Shown piece after piece: positions 45,193 through 55,965 of a stretch of DNA of 64,000 nucleotides. The position numbers were made by a program, and so were the translations under genes. This DNA is from Platanthera guangdongensis. Taxonomy: Eukaryota; Streptophyta; Magnoliopsida; Asparagales; Orchidaceae. The notes under the pieces are model-generated. The model had not been told where the DNA came from. It ran no database searches and worked only from the letters and a program-made list of their open reading frames with translations. The stretch's first letter is position 1. Each line of letters starts with the position of its first letter. The DNA lies in the NCBI GenBank assembly GCA_039583875.1, contig CM077158.1, positions 240,173,447 to 240,237,446 of the forward strand, in the 5' to 3' direction.

Positions 45193-45216
45193 ATGGCACC
45201 AAAGAAGAACGCTAGG
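45193..45216 (+). CDS. Putative gag start exon inside the LTR (8 codons)
   Basis: ATG at 45,193 opens MAPKKNAR and is followed by GTAACG at 45,217. gag proper has no ATG. Its frame starts at 46,726 directly after a TATAG acceptor, in the phase this exon needs (phase 0). The eight codons are kept, mostly as synonymous or K/R changes, in GYP-1 (20,527, MTPRKNAR), the solo LTR (28,708 down to 28,685, MAPRKNAR) and the 3' LTR (52,396, MAPKKNGR). Basic, TRSG-type gag N-termini are usual for this clade. Splicing is inferred, not shown. Confidence 0.6.
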
Positions 45217-46725
45217 GTAACGATTCTCTTCTTGAGCATGTGTAGCTCTCCTTCTTTGCATAGGAAGCCCGCTCTCGGGAGTTTGCGGTGAGTTGGAGGC
45301 GTTCCTTCGGGTAGATATGTGAAGTCCCCGTTGTTTAGAGTCCGTAAGCGAGAACAGACATAGGCATGATGTGTGAAGCCTACCCGGACATGTTGGTCTG
45401 GATCGGTGATGTTACATTGCATAAATGCCGGAGAAGACTCCGTGCGATTGTTTGTTTTTCGGGTTTTCTACGTGGTAGATTGCAACATGGAGCCTTGGGG
45501 ATTAACCCAAAGGTGCACCCGGAAAACTGGGCGGATGCGTGATCTTGCCAACATTGGAGGCCTGAGATCCAACTTGAACATAACCGAGTTATGTGAAATG
45601 TGTGACGAAAATGGGACTCGGGAGAAGTTTGACCCGCGCATATGGCTTAAACTATCGTTGCGACGTGAGCACGGGTTAGATGGAACCGTACTCATTTCTA
45701 TGTCGTTCGGTTAAAGAGACCTAAGGTGACGTGGCACTTGCCGTTGGCATAGATGAGGGTCTTCGGCGGTCTATGGCTTAAACTGTCGTGACTCATGCCG
45801 GTAAGACAAAATGCTCATAGGTTTGGCCGTCAAAGTGGCGGTGGTGAGTCCGGAATGTTTATGGCTTTAATTGACGTGACATCGACCAGTTCACCGAGAA
45901 TGTGCCCTGAGAGCACGGGGCGTGTGGCCGTGTGAGCCAACGTCTGTGATGAAATGAATATTGTTATATTGCTCGCTTATGCTAATGAAATGCAGGGAAG
46001 GAGCATCGCCGCCCCGAGTTGGGGGCGGGATCGTTATAATTTGGTCAGCATTGCTGACCGTTGCCTTGTTTTGCCACCGTGCGGTGGTTTGTTGCTTGCA
46101 GGTGCTGTTGTACAAAGCGGTCAATAGCGAGCTAAAGCCCAATTTGCGAAGCCGACCCTCGAAGGCCTAATTGGAGTGTTTACTGCTTTATTCATGTATG
46201 ACCGGCCTGCGTGTCGTGGTTTGTAAAACATGTAATATCAAGTGAACCATTTTATAAGACCTTAAGGCTTGTACTTGTGTATGTACAACATTTCTATTTG
46301 GTATTAGTGAACATTCATGCTTTAGTGCTGGGTTCTTTATTGCAACTTATTAAATTGTTTCTGATAGAATGCTCTGTGTAGGACGTAATGATTGGTTGGA
46401 TGGTTTCCATGAGTAACCACCCGGTCTGTCTGTGGTATATGGCGTCGGGCCCCGGCCGGACCTACTGCTATATGCTATGCGACGGATAGGGGGTGTTACA
46501 ATTTGGTATCAGACTACTGGTTTTGGTCGGGCTTCAGATGAATTCGTGGGCGAATTCTTTTTAAGGGGTGGTGAGCACATTGTGTGCGTCATCGTTATAA
46601 CAGTAAAAGAACACATGAATGTCCACTTAGGAATGAAAATACTCATGTTTGAGGAACCTGCGTGTTCCTATAATTGATGTTTGTAATTTTATTTGGTCGT
46701 GTAACGGTGTTTTGTACCACTATAG
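45217..46725 (+). other. Putative intron 1 of GYP-2 (LTR to gag)
   Basis: 1,509 bases from the GTAACG donor to the ACTATAG acceptor, removing the rest of the LTR and the PBS. The GYP-1 equivalent is 20,551-22,055 (1,505 bases). A spliced RNA could be translated but could not be reverse transcribed, because it lacks the PBS. Confidence 0.5.
46504..46514 (+). promoter_or_regulatory. GYP-2 primer binding site
   Basis: TGGTATCAGAC, three bases after the 5' LTR. Confidence 0.93.
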
Positions 46726-47869
46726 GTGACCAGAAGTGGTGTTGGGCCGTCAGAACGTCGAGTTTCTGAGGCTAGCAGTGCACCAGATGTTGCTCCTGCA
46801 ACACCTCTATCGGCTGAGAACATACGATTGGTGGCTGAAGCAGTGTTGGCCGTGATAAATGCGCAACCTGCAAGGCAAACGCAGCAGCCCGCTCCTGCGA
46901 TGGAGCAGGAACCTCTTCCAGAGGGTTAGCCGAGGAGAGTGGAACATGTGGTAGTGGAGCCGGTGGTGCCAAGGAGGGCAACCGAGAGACAGCTCAAGTA
47001 TGTCATGAGCTTTAGTCCTCCGGTATTCTCGGGGTTGGGAACCCCATCTCAAGCTGAAGACTGGCTCTCCAGGGTGAAGAGAGTCATGACAGCAACGGAG
47101 ACGGAGGAGTGGCAAATGACCACCATCGCTACGTTCCTTCTAGACGGTGAAGCGAGAATGTGGTGGGAAGGATTGGAGCTGCACCTATTGAGAGGTAGGC
47201 AACTTGTTGATGTCTCGATGGAGGAGTTCTCGAGATTGTTCTTGGATAGATACCTCCCTTCGGCGTAGAGGATAGCGTTGGAGAACGAGTTCCTGAAGTT
47301 GGTTCAGGGTGAGAAGAGCGTGGATGAATATCTCCACGAGTTTACTCATTTGAGTCGATATGCTAGCTCCACCATCGCGGATGAGGAGCGCAAGACGAAT
47401 CGATTCTACGAAGGCTTGAGAGATGAGTTGAGGTTGCTACTCTCGGGGCCGATGACGCAGGGTTTCTTGACCTTGGTCAACACGGCCCGGTCCTTGGAGA
47501 AGGACATGAAGAGCGTGCAAGCAAAGAAATGCTTGGGTGATAAGAAGTCTGAATTCAAAGTGCCGACTACTTCAAAGTCCGGCTATCGAAGATTCTTTAA
47601 GAAGCATAGGACTTCGGGTCCAGCTTCATCTGGTGCTTCTGGGACGACTACGGGTCGGACCCCGAGCGCATCTTTTACTTGCGGAAAGTCGAGGCACTTT
47701 GCCCGCGATTGTTGGAGCGGACTTCCCAAGTCCGAAAGAAAGTCAGGAGCTACTTATAAAGAGAAGGGCAAGGCGGTGGAGTCGACCGCGTCCCACCATG
47801 CTCCGGCCCAACCAAGGGTGTATAATCTTGGCCAACAGGAGGCCATTAAACAGGCGGATGTGGTGACAG
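46726..47869 (+). pseudogene. GYP-2 gag
   Basis: Capsid/nucleocapsid frame of about 381 codons, open except for TAG at 46,927 and 47,266. It starts VTRSG. The capsid core has PPVFSGLGTPSQAEDWL, WQMTTIATFLLDGEARMWWEG and FSRLFLDRYLP, then ENEFLKLVQGEKSVDEYLHEFTHLSRY, the retrotransposon gag signature. The zinc knuckle near 47,680 reads SFTCGKSRHFARDC, lacking the first Cys. Both stops sit where the homologous codon is probably CAG, so they are single C-to-T changes. The frame ends at the donor of the gag/pol intron. Confidence 0.9.
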
Positions 47870-47945
47870 GTACGGTTTAATTTATAGCAAGCTAATTTCT
47901 TGAAATACTTGTTATGCACATGTTATCATACCACTGCTTGTTTAG
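47870..47945 (+). other. Putative 76-nt intron between gag and pol
   Basis: GT at 47,870 follows GTGACAG, and AG at 47,944-47,945 follows CTGCTTGTTT. Removing it shifts gag (frame 1) into pol (frame 2) and gives a continuous coding run into [16 protein letters not shown]. Without removal gag stops at 47,878 and pol has no gag-like start. GYP-1 has an 80-nt equivalent at 22,846-22,925. Confidence 0.6.
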
Positions 47946-50900
47946 GATTTGTTTTGATTTGTGAAAATCCGGCAAGAGCACTCTTCGATGCGGGAGCTTC
48001 ACACTCCTTCTTGTCCGAGGGATTTATATCACGCATCGGAGTCCCTTCTTCGATGGCGAATGATAAGTTGGATGTGTTGTTGCCCAATCGGTGTTCGATG
48101 CGCACGGATAGGATCTGCGATGTTAAGATTCGTATTGGGAATCAGGAGTTCGATCTGCAGGCGTCATTACTTCCGTTGGTGGAGTTCGACGTTATATTTG
48201 GCATGGACTGGCTCTCGGAGCAGCAGGCCTATATTGACTGTGGTCTCAAGGAAGTGAAGTTGGGAGCAAGTCGTGAGACGACTTTTACGGGTTTAAAGGG
48301 GTCGAGCAAGACGTTGATGTCTGCTCTTCAGGTGGTGAAGGCGGTTCGTGCCGGTGCAGAACTGTTCTTTACACTAGTGGAGGTTGCAAAGTCGAAGCCC
48401 GCGTTGGATTGTATTTTAGTGGTATCGGAATACCCTGATGTGTTCCCCGCAGATCTTCCGGGAGCCCCGCCTCAGCGGGAGATAGATTTTACGATTGAGC
48501 TAGTGCCAGGTGCAAAGCCTGTGTCACGATCTCCTTATCGGCTAGCGCCTAAAGAAATGGCGGAGCTGAAATTTCAACTACAAGAGTTGTTGGAGCAAGG
48601 GTATGTGCGCCCAAGCTCTTTGCCTTGGAGCGCGCCGGTCCTCTTTGTTAAGAAGAAGGACGGAAGCTTGAGGCTATGTATTGATTATCGGGAGCTCAAC
48701 AAGTTGACGGAGAAGAACAAATACTCGATCCCCCGGATCGATGATCTTTTTGATCAGTTGGTCGGGTCGACGGTGTACTCGAAGTTGGATCTCAAGTCTG
48801 GGTACTATCAGCTGCGAATAAGGGAGAGTGATATCCCGAAGACAACGTTTAGTACGAGATACATACATTATGAGTTTACGGTCATGCCGTTTGGGCTGAC
48901 TAATGCGCCGTCAGTGTTCATGGATTTGATGAACAGGACTTTCAAGGAGTACTTGGACCATTTTGTGATCGTCTTCATCGACGATATTTTGGTGTACTCG
49001 CAAAGTGAGGAAGATCACTTCAAGCATCTTCATTTAGTTTTGGATACGCTAAGGAGGAATCAGTTGTATGCCATGTACTCGAAGTGCGAGTTTTGGCTAT
49101 CCTCAGTGGTGTTCCTCGGTCATATAGTGAGTGGAGAGGGTATTGCTGTGGATCCGGCGAAGACTGTTGCGATACGGGAGTGGCCTGAGCTTGCTACGGT
49201 AGCGGAAGTCCGGAGCTTTCTGGGGCTTGCCGGCTATTATAGGCGCTTCGTAGAGAACTTCTCGCGGATAGCGTTACCTCTCACTACTTTGACGAGGAAG
49301 GAGCATAAGTTCGTTTGGTCGCCGGAGTGCGCGCGAGCTTTTGAGGAGTTGAAGTGTCGGTTGACCACGGCGCCTGTGCTGAGTTCGCCATGTGGGACCG
49401 AAGGCTATGAGATTTATAGCGATGCTTCGGGTAACGGTTTGGGTTGCGTGGTACTGCAACACGGAAGTGTAATAGCTTATGGCTCGAGACAGCTAAAAGT
49501 GCATGAAAGGAACTATCCGGTCCATGACTTGGAGTTAGCGGCCGTGATTTTTGCCTTGAAGCTGTGGAGACACTATTTGTACGGTGTGAAGATTGATATC
49601 TACACCGATCATAAGAGCCTGAAGTATCTAATTGATCAGAAGGATCTGAATATGCGGCAGCGTAGATGGATGGAGTTCTTGGGAGACTATACATTCAAGA
49701 TCCACTACGTGCCTGGTAAAGGGAATGCGGTTGCGGACGCGTTGAGTCGCCGAGCCCCAGCTCAAGCCAATTGGCTATCGAGGCATGATGAGCGGTTGGT
49801 GCGGGAGTTGGAGGCGTTGGAGATTGTTTGTGTGGATAAGCAATCAAGTGCTGAAGCAGTTCTGAATTGGACTGAAGTCCAATATGACCTGGCTGATCGG
49901 ATTCGGCAGGCTTTGGATATGGATGTCCATATGAAGCAGTTCATGGTAGAGGCTCTGGATGGGTCAAATTCTCAATTCGTTGTGAAGGACGGAGTGCTTT
50001 GGAAAGACGGTGGTATGTGCGTCCCAAGTGTGGGTAGTTTGCGGGTGGAGTTGTTGTACGAGCCACACCATACCAAGTACTTGATTCACCCGGGGAGCAC
50101 GAAGATGTACCGCGATGTGAAGAAACTGTTTTGGTGGCCGGGTTTGAAGAAAGATGTGGCGCTCTACGTGGCGAAGTGCCAAACTTGCGCCTTGGTGAAG
50201 GCGGAATGCCAAAAGCCGGGAGGATTTCTTAAGTCCTTGCCTATTCCGGAGTGGAAATTCGACGATATCTCTATGGACTTTGTGCACGGTTTGCCAAGGT
50301 CGCAAAAGGGGAACGATGCCATTTGGGTGGTCGTGGATCGGTTATCGAAGGTGTCGCATTTCATTCCGCATAGGAAGGATGATTCAGTGGAGAAGTTGGC
50401 AAAACTGTATGTGGATAACATTGTACGGCTTCATGGTGTGCCTCGCAGCATCGTGAGTGACCGAGATGGGCGGTTCACGTCCAATGATTGGAGGCTTGTG
50501 CAGCAAATGTTGGGAACAAAGCTGAAATTCAGCACAGCCTTCCATCCGCAAACAGATGGGCAGACCGAGAGGGTCAATAGAACCATGGAAGACATGCTTC
50601 GCATGTGTGTCTTGGATTTTGGAAAGCAATGGGAAGACCACCTTTATTTGGTGGAGTTCGCATACAACAATAGCTACCAAGCGAGTATCCAAATGGCGCC
50701 CTTCGAGGCCCTATATGGTAGAAAATGTCGCACGCCGTTGTCTTGGCTAGAAACGGGTGAGTCAAAGTTATACAAGCGATCAGAAGTGGAGGATGCTACT
50801 TCTTTGGTGAGAACCATTCGGGAGAGGTTGCTTATCGCTCAGGACAGGCAAGCGAAGTACTATAATGCCAAGCACAGGAACATGGAGTTCGCTGTGGGTG

Positions 50901-51004
50901 ATTGGGTGTACTTAAAGATCAAGTCGTTCAAGGGTGTCTCGCGGGTGCGGCGATTGAAAAAGCTAAGCCCGAGGTACCTTGGACCGTTTGAGGTTCTGGA
51001 GTGA
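47946..51004 (+). CDS. GYP-2 pol: protease, RT, RNase H, integrase
   Basis: The open frame runs 47,900-51,004 (1,034 codons numbered from 47,900; residues below use that count). Protease: [11 protein letters not shown] with Asp 30, where DSG is normal. [16 protein letters not shown] follows. [42 protein letters not shown], catalytic FIDDILVYS at 359-362. RNase [30 protein letters not shown]. Integrase: HHCC zinc finger from His 723/724 with CQTC; catalytic Asp 793 (MDFVHGLP), Asp 854 (SDRDGRF) and Glu 890 (QTERVNR), a DDX35E spacing. GPFEVLE then TGA at 51,002. Normal length for chromovirus pol. Apart from the DAG and the final stop it looks functional. Confidence 0.95.
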
Positions 51005-51325
51005 GTCGGTGAAGCAGCCTATCGGTTGAAGCTTTCAGCGGAGCTTGGTGGATTACATGATGTATTCCATATTTCGGTGCTTCGGAAGGCGGTGCAAGAG
51101 CCTTCGCAAGTGATCGCGGTTGATCAAGTACCGGTGGATAGTGGGCTGACGACAAAGGTCAAGCCCGTGCGGATTGAGGACTCGGAGGTCAAGCGGCTAT
51201 GCAATAAAGAGATCAGGATGGTCAAGGTCCGATGGGACAATTGCGGTCGTGAGGAGCTCTCTTGGGAACGAGAGCAGACTATGCTTGACGAGTATCCGGA
51301 GTTGTTCCGCTCAGGTACAATTTAA
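51005..51325 (+). pseudogene. GYP-2 pol C-terminus with chromodomain-like segment
   Basis: Same frame as pol after the TGA. AAYRLKL and LHDVFHISVLRKA close the integrase. VKRLCNKEIRMVKVRWDN then EELSWEREQTMLDEYPELF fits the chromodomain tail of chromoviruses, thought to guide integration to heterochromatin. Read-through or a CGA codon at 51,002 would join it to pol. Confidence 0.85.
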
Positions 51326-51373
51326 TTTTGTACATGTCTTTCCTTTATATAATTTCGTGGACGAAATTCTTTT

Positions 51374-51386
51374 AAGAGGGGGAGAG
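51374..51386 (+). promoter_or_regulatory. GYP-2 polypurine tract
   Basis: AAGAGGGGGAGAG, one base before the 3' LTR. Confidence 0.9.
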
Positions 51387-51387
51387 T

Positions 51388-53704
51388 TGTAACACCCCGA
51401 AACTCAAAAGAGCGACGGGTGACGTTTTGGGCCAGTTTTGGGTTCTGGCAGGAGGCACACGGCCTGCGACACGGGCATGTCCCGGGGCGTGCAAGGCTTG
51501 TGTTGTCGAGTTGGTCGAGAGGTCGACGAATTTTGGCTCGACGATGTGTCGAGACAGGGCACACGGCCTGCGACACGGGCGTGTCGCAGGGCGTGTCGAC
51601 CCGTATCGACACTCAGCCCGCGAAGACGACACTCTGTGCTCGACGAAGTGTCGAGACATGGCACACGTCCTGCGACACGGGCGTGTCGCAGGGCGTGTCG
51701 ACCCGTGTCGACACTCGTCCCGGGAGTCGACGAATTTTGCTCGACAATGTGTCGAGACAAGGCACACGGCCTAGGACACGGGCGTGTCCAAGGCCGTGTC
51801 GTGAGGTCGACGAACTTCGCTCGACGAAGTGTCGAGTGTCGAGACCGTGTACACGGCCTGGAGCCCGGGCGTGTTGGGTGGACACGGGTTAGGACACGGG
51901 CGTGTCCAGGAACCCGTGTAGTTCTCGGGTTGTTTTCGGAATAAAAAGAAGGGGGCACACGGCCGACCACACGGCCGTGTCAGTTGGAACACGGGCGTGT
52001 CAGGTCAAACACGGGCGTGTTCGATGCCCGTGTGTTGTTCCAGGCGCGTCGATTTTGACGGCGAATGAGGCACACGGCCCTGGACACGGGTGTGTGTCAG
52101 GCCGTGTTCGGTCCAGATTGGACATTTCAGTCCCGAATCAAAGCTGTTCATTTCTTTAATTGGTGATCCAACGGCTGGGGGTTGTTCCTGATGTGATATA
52201 CCCGGGATTTGGCCTTAGAAACCCTCACTTTTACTTGAGTGGTTATATTTTTAAATCTTAGAGAGAGATGAGAGCCAAGGAAGGAAAAGAAGCTAGATCC
52301 GGCCATTGGAGGAGCTTCGGAGCTCCAAATCGCGAGCCGACTCCGGATCCACGTAGGCGAAGATAGTGCGGTGCTTTTCATCCGCTTACTTTTCCATGGC
52401 GCCAAAGAAGAACGGTAGGGTAACGATTCTCTTCTTGAGCATGTGTAGCTCTCCTTCTTTGCATAGGAAGCCCTCTCTCGCGAGTTTGCGGTGAGTTGGA
52501 GGCGTTCCTTCGGGTAGATATGTGAAGTTCCCGTTGTTTAAGAGTCCGTAAGCGAGAACAGACATAGGCATGATGTGTGAAGCCTACCCGGACATATTGG
52601 TCTGGATCGGTGATGTTGCATTGCATAAATGCCGGAGAAGACTCCGTGTGATTGTTTGTTTTTCGAGTTTTCTACGTGGTAGATTGCAACAGGGAGCCTT
52701 GGGGATTAATCCAAAGGTGCACCCGGAAAACTAGGCGGATGTGTGATCTTGCCAACATTGGAGGCCTGAGAGTCAACTTGAACATAACCGAGTTATGTGA
52801 AATGTGTGACGAAAATGGGACTCGGGAGAAGTTTGACCCGCGCATATGACTTAAACTATCGTTGCGACGTGAGCACGGGTTAGATGGAACCGTACTCATT
52901 TCTATGTCGTTCGGTTAAAGAGACCTAAGGTGACGTGGCACTTGTCGTTGGCATAGATGAGGGTCTTCGGCGGTCTATGGCTTAAACTGTCGTGACCCAT
53001 GCCGGTAAGACAAAATGCTCATAGGTTTGGCCGTCAAAGTGGCGGTGGTGAGTCCGGAATATCTATGGCTTTAATTGACGTGACATCGACCGGTTCACCG
53101 AGAATGTGCCCTGAGAGCACGGGGCGTGTGGCCGTGCGAGCCAACGTCTGTGATGAAATGAATATTGTTATATTGCTCGCTTATGCTAATGAAATACAGG
53201 GAAGGAGCATCGCCGCCCCGAGTTGGGGGCGGGATCGTTATAATTTGGTCAGCATTGCTGACCGTTGCCTTTTTTTGCCACTGTGCGGTGGTTTGTTGCT
53301 TGCAGGTGCTGCTGGACTAAGCGGTCAATAGCGGGTTAAAGCCCAATTTGCGAAGCCGACCCTCGAAGGCCTAATTGGAGTGTTTACTGCTTTATTCATG
53401 TATGACCGGCCTGTGTGCCGTGGTTTGTAAAACATGTAATATCAAGTGAACCATTTTGTAAGGCCTTAAGGCTTGTACTTGTGTATGTACAATATTCCTA
53501 TTTGGTATTAGTGGACATTCATGCTTTAGTGCTGAGTTCTTTATTGCAACTTATTAAATTACTTCCGCTAGAATGCTCTGTGTAGGAAGTAATGATTGGT
53601 TGGATGGTTTCCATGAGTAACCACCCGGTCTGTCTGTGGTATATGGCGTCGGGCCCCGACCGGACCTACTGCTATATGTTATACGACGGATAGGGGGTGT
53701 TACA
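51388..53704 (+). repeat. GYP-2 3' LTR
   Basis: 2,317 bp. Direct repeat of the 5' LTR, with the same dyad array (51,455-52,110) and mini-exon (52,396-52,419). Confidence 0.95.
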
Positions 53705-53969
53705 GGTTCCCCTCCCCAGTTTTGTGCTCGCCATGTTCATACATGAGATCGTCGGAAGAAATTTTCTTCCCAAGCCACCAGTCTACGCTCACCGCATAAA
53801 AAATGTTGAAACCCGGATGCTGGTTCAACGGAGTTTGGACTGAGGTGGTGGTTCGGGTTATTTCTTTCGCCGTCGGACCCCCATGAATGAGTATTTCAAG
53901 CCCTAAATAAACTCTCAGGTTTGTTATTATCAAACGTGAGAGATGCAAAAAACCTGTTCCAACAAACAT
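53705..53969 (-). pseudogene. 5' part of the ORF interrupted by GYP-2
   Basis: An 89-codon minus-strand frame beginning MFVGTGFLHL, with a NQHPGFNIFYAVSVDWWLG segment. It runs open into the GYP-2 edge and, by frame, into 43,939-44,197. Not recognised. Confidence 0.4.
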
Positions 53970-54469
53970 AGGTTCAAGTGAATGTCTTTAATTATTTCAT
54001 CGAATTAGAAGGAAGAAGAGCCGGACTACAAAAAAATCTCCTTATCCTCTTCTTCTTCCTCTTTTTCTTTTTATATTTCACGTCACCCTAAACCTCATGT
54101 CCTCCAACTTCATAGCTCCATGAATCCACCAAATTAAAGTTCAAACATCACCTTCTCCACCTCCATTTACCATCTCCATTTCATCAGACCCAACCACTCT
54201 TCCTTGGGTGAGATGAATGTATACTTTCCCATTACTTCATCACTTTCATCTCCCTTCTTTAAGATCCTATATAGAAGCCTTCTTCTTTTTTTCCTTCAAT
54301 CACATAGAGTTCGAGTCTTCTATTCTACAAGCAAAAGATCAAAATCATTTCATTCAAGTTTTGTAGTTTAAAGTCGTCGTCATGTCTGTGTTGCGTTCGA
54401 AAGTCCATTGTTTAAATATCCTCAACATGGATCCATACCACGGCCTTGAAGTGCATCACATGCCGGAGA
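53970..54469. other. Unassigned region
   Basis: Pyrimidine-rich DNA (CTTCTTCTTCC runs at 54,050-54,075). No gene recognised. Confidence 0.4.
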
Positions 54470-55005
54470 AATAAAGGGTTAACTATCGAGACCTCTCCTG
54501 GGAGTTTGCATAATTACAAGTTGCACCTCTCTATCTTTCGAAATTATGTTTACCTCTCCCTCTAAGTTTCTCCCATTTACAAATTGCCCCTTCCGTTACA
54601 AATATGAATGGAAAGTGATAAAATCTGTCAAATTATATTATGATATTCAATTTTATCCTTTATAAATAACTCTACATTGAAAAAGGTACTGACCCTTTCC
54701 TTTAGAAATATAGATGGAATGTGATAAAATATGCCAAATTATTAATTATATGTTATTCCAATTTTATCCTTGGTAATAACTCTAGATTGAAAGAGGTGCG
54801 TTATATTTTACCCTTTCTAATGAATCTAGAATCTTTATGAAATGATAAGTTTGAAATATCATAAAATAGTTTGACTGATTTTATCATTTACCATCCATAC
54901 TTCTAAGAGAAGGTGCCTTTTTATGAATTGGGGAAACTTATACGAGGGTGCAACCTGTAATTATGCAAACTAACAGGGGAGGTCCCAGTAATTAACACTT
55001 TATTT
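54470..55005. mobile_element. Foldback/MITE of about 535 bp
   Basis: The left end (AAATAAAGGGTTAACTATCG, then AGACCTC, GAGTTTGCATAATTACAAGT, TGCACC) is the inverse of the right end (GGTGCAAC, ATTATGCAAACT, GGTCCCAGTAATTAACACTT, TATTT), about 50 bp. Inside, a unit of about 100 bp (ATATGAATGGAAAGTGATAA type) is present twice in direct order (54,590-54,690 and 54,695-54,800) and once inverted (about 54,830-54,920). Target duplication not resolved. No coding content. Confidence 0.8.
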
Positions 55006-55505
55006 TATGTAGTAGAAAATTATATAAAAACTTGTTATGATTTTTTTTGTGTTGATGCAAAATCTCTGATCGGGATATTCATCTCAATTCCATGTGGTAT
55101 TGATTACTTATTTGCCTCTAATTACCACGACAATAGTTTAGTTTTCAATGATACCTCGACGAGGCCATCTGGGTGTCAAATTGTCATTCGTTAATGCCGA
55201 CCTAAGAAGCTTCATCCACTTTTATGTTCAAACAGATGATGTTTGTTAGGTGATTCTTAAGAACGACGGTTTAACCCATGCGTTGACGACCTCCACCACT
55301 CCGCCAAACGGAGCCATAATTTAAATTTGATTTGATAACATCAACAAGCATGTTTTTCAATGCCATACCTTTTGGGATAAACACACTTGTCAAGAGAGAT
55401 CTTATTAGGGAATCAAATCTAGCTTACAAAAGAGAATAAGCCAGGTCTCTGAGTAACATGATAGTTTTCTTCAAGTTATTGCATTTTAAAACAAGCACAT
55501 CCCGC
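55006..55505. other. 3' flank of the transporter gene
   Basis: Downstream of the minus-strand transporter stop. No other feature recognised. AATAAA on the minus strand was not clearly seen. Confidence 0.4.
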
Positions 55506-55886
55506 CTACACATTAGCAAATAACCTGTATGTATTTGCATCCCTTACTATCTCTCGCACTGCCGCAATGCAGCCCATCGATGTTGCCGCTAGAAATATAA
55601 TGACGATGGACATGCTAATCCAAAACGTGCACCCCCGCCTGGATGGCTTGAATGTTATAACATGCATCACAATAGGCATCACAAAGACTAATGGCAAAAC
55701 CCCAAAGGCTCCAATCAAACCTATGATGTCCCTGAAGAAAGGAAGCATTGCGGCAATGAAGGTTGCAAAGATAGCAACCACTGATCGACTGATAACCCTC
55801 GGAATTACATTACGGGAGGAGTATTGCTTCTTCTTCACATCAGCAAAAATCTTCTCGAGCAATTGATTGGTGGGTTGCAAATATGC
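55506..55886 (-). CDS. GABA/amino-acid transporter (AAAP family), last exon
   Basis: 127 codons including TAG. It starts AYLQPTNQLLEKIF, continues RNVIPRVISRSVVAIFATFIAAMLPFF, IGLIGAFGVLPLVFVMPIV (membrane segment) and FWISMSIVIIFLAATSMGCIAAV (membrane segment), and ends DANTYRLFANV. This is the C-terminal third of plant GABA transporter 1-like / lysine-histidine-type proton-coupled amino-acid carriers of the plasma membrane. The acceptor is CGCAG before 55,886. There are no stops or frameshifts, and phase is 0. This is the only clear host gene in the window. Confidence 0.88.
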   Translation of the reverse strand, partial: AYLQPTNQLLEKIFADVKKKQYSSRNVIPRVISRSVVAIFATFIAAMLPFFRDIIGLIGAFGVLPLVFVMPIVMHVITFKPSRRGCTFWISMSIVIIFLAATSMGCIAAVREIVRDANTYRLFANV

Positions 55887-55965
55887 CTGCGTTTAGAGGT
55901 TCTTAAATCAACATTTGATCAAATATTGCAATTTAAAAATAGGCTATGTGGTAAATTATACTTAC
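55887..55965 (-). other. 79-nt intron of the transporter gene
   Basis: Donor GTAAGT and acceptor AACGCAG on the minus strand join FAVAV to AYLQPTN, matching the family. Confidence 0.85.

Larger units (their letters stand above)
44198..46500 (+). repeat. GYP-2 5' LTR
   Basis: 2,303 bp. 44,265-44,900 is a dyad-rich block with about 20 ACACGGGCGTGT/ACACGGCC-type motifs interleaved with TCGACGA units. A TATA-like GATATACCC at 44,991-44,999 lies about 200 bases before the start codon of the mini-exon at 45,193. Confidence 0.95.
44198..53704 (+). mobile_element. GYP-2: nearly intact chromovirus-like Ty3/gypsy element
   Basis: 9,507 bp. LTRs are 44,198-46,500 (2,303 bp) and 51,388-53,704 (2,317 bp), both TGTAACACCCCGAAACTC...GGGGGTGTTACA, alike to within a few percent. 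The flanks CGTTC (44,193-44,197) and GGTTC (53,705-53,709) form a 5-bp duplication with one mismatch. PBS and PPT are in place. The order is gag, protease, RT, RNase H, integrase, then a chromodomain-like tail, the chromovirus (Tekay/Del-type) layout. Only three in-frame stops disable it. It is the template for the family, which also includes GYP-1 and the solo LTR at 27,423. Confidence 0.96.

Noticed and set aside
48674..50765. Minus-strand frames inside GYP-2 pol
   Set aside because: Shadows of the 1,034-codon plus-strand frame with all pol motifs.
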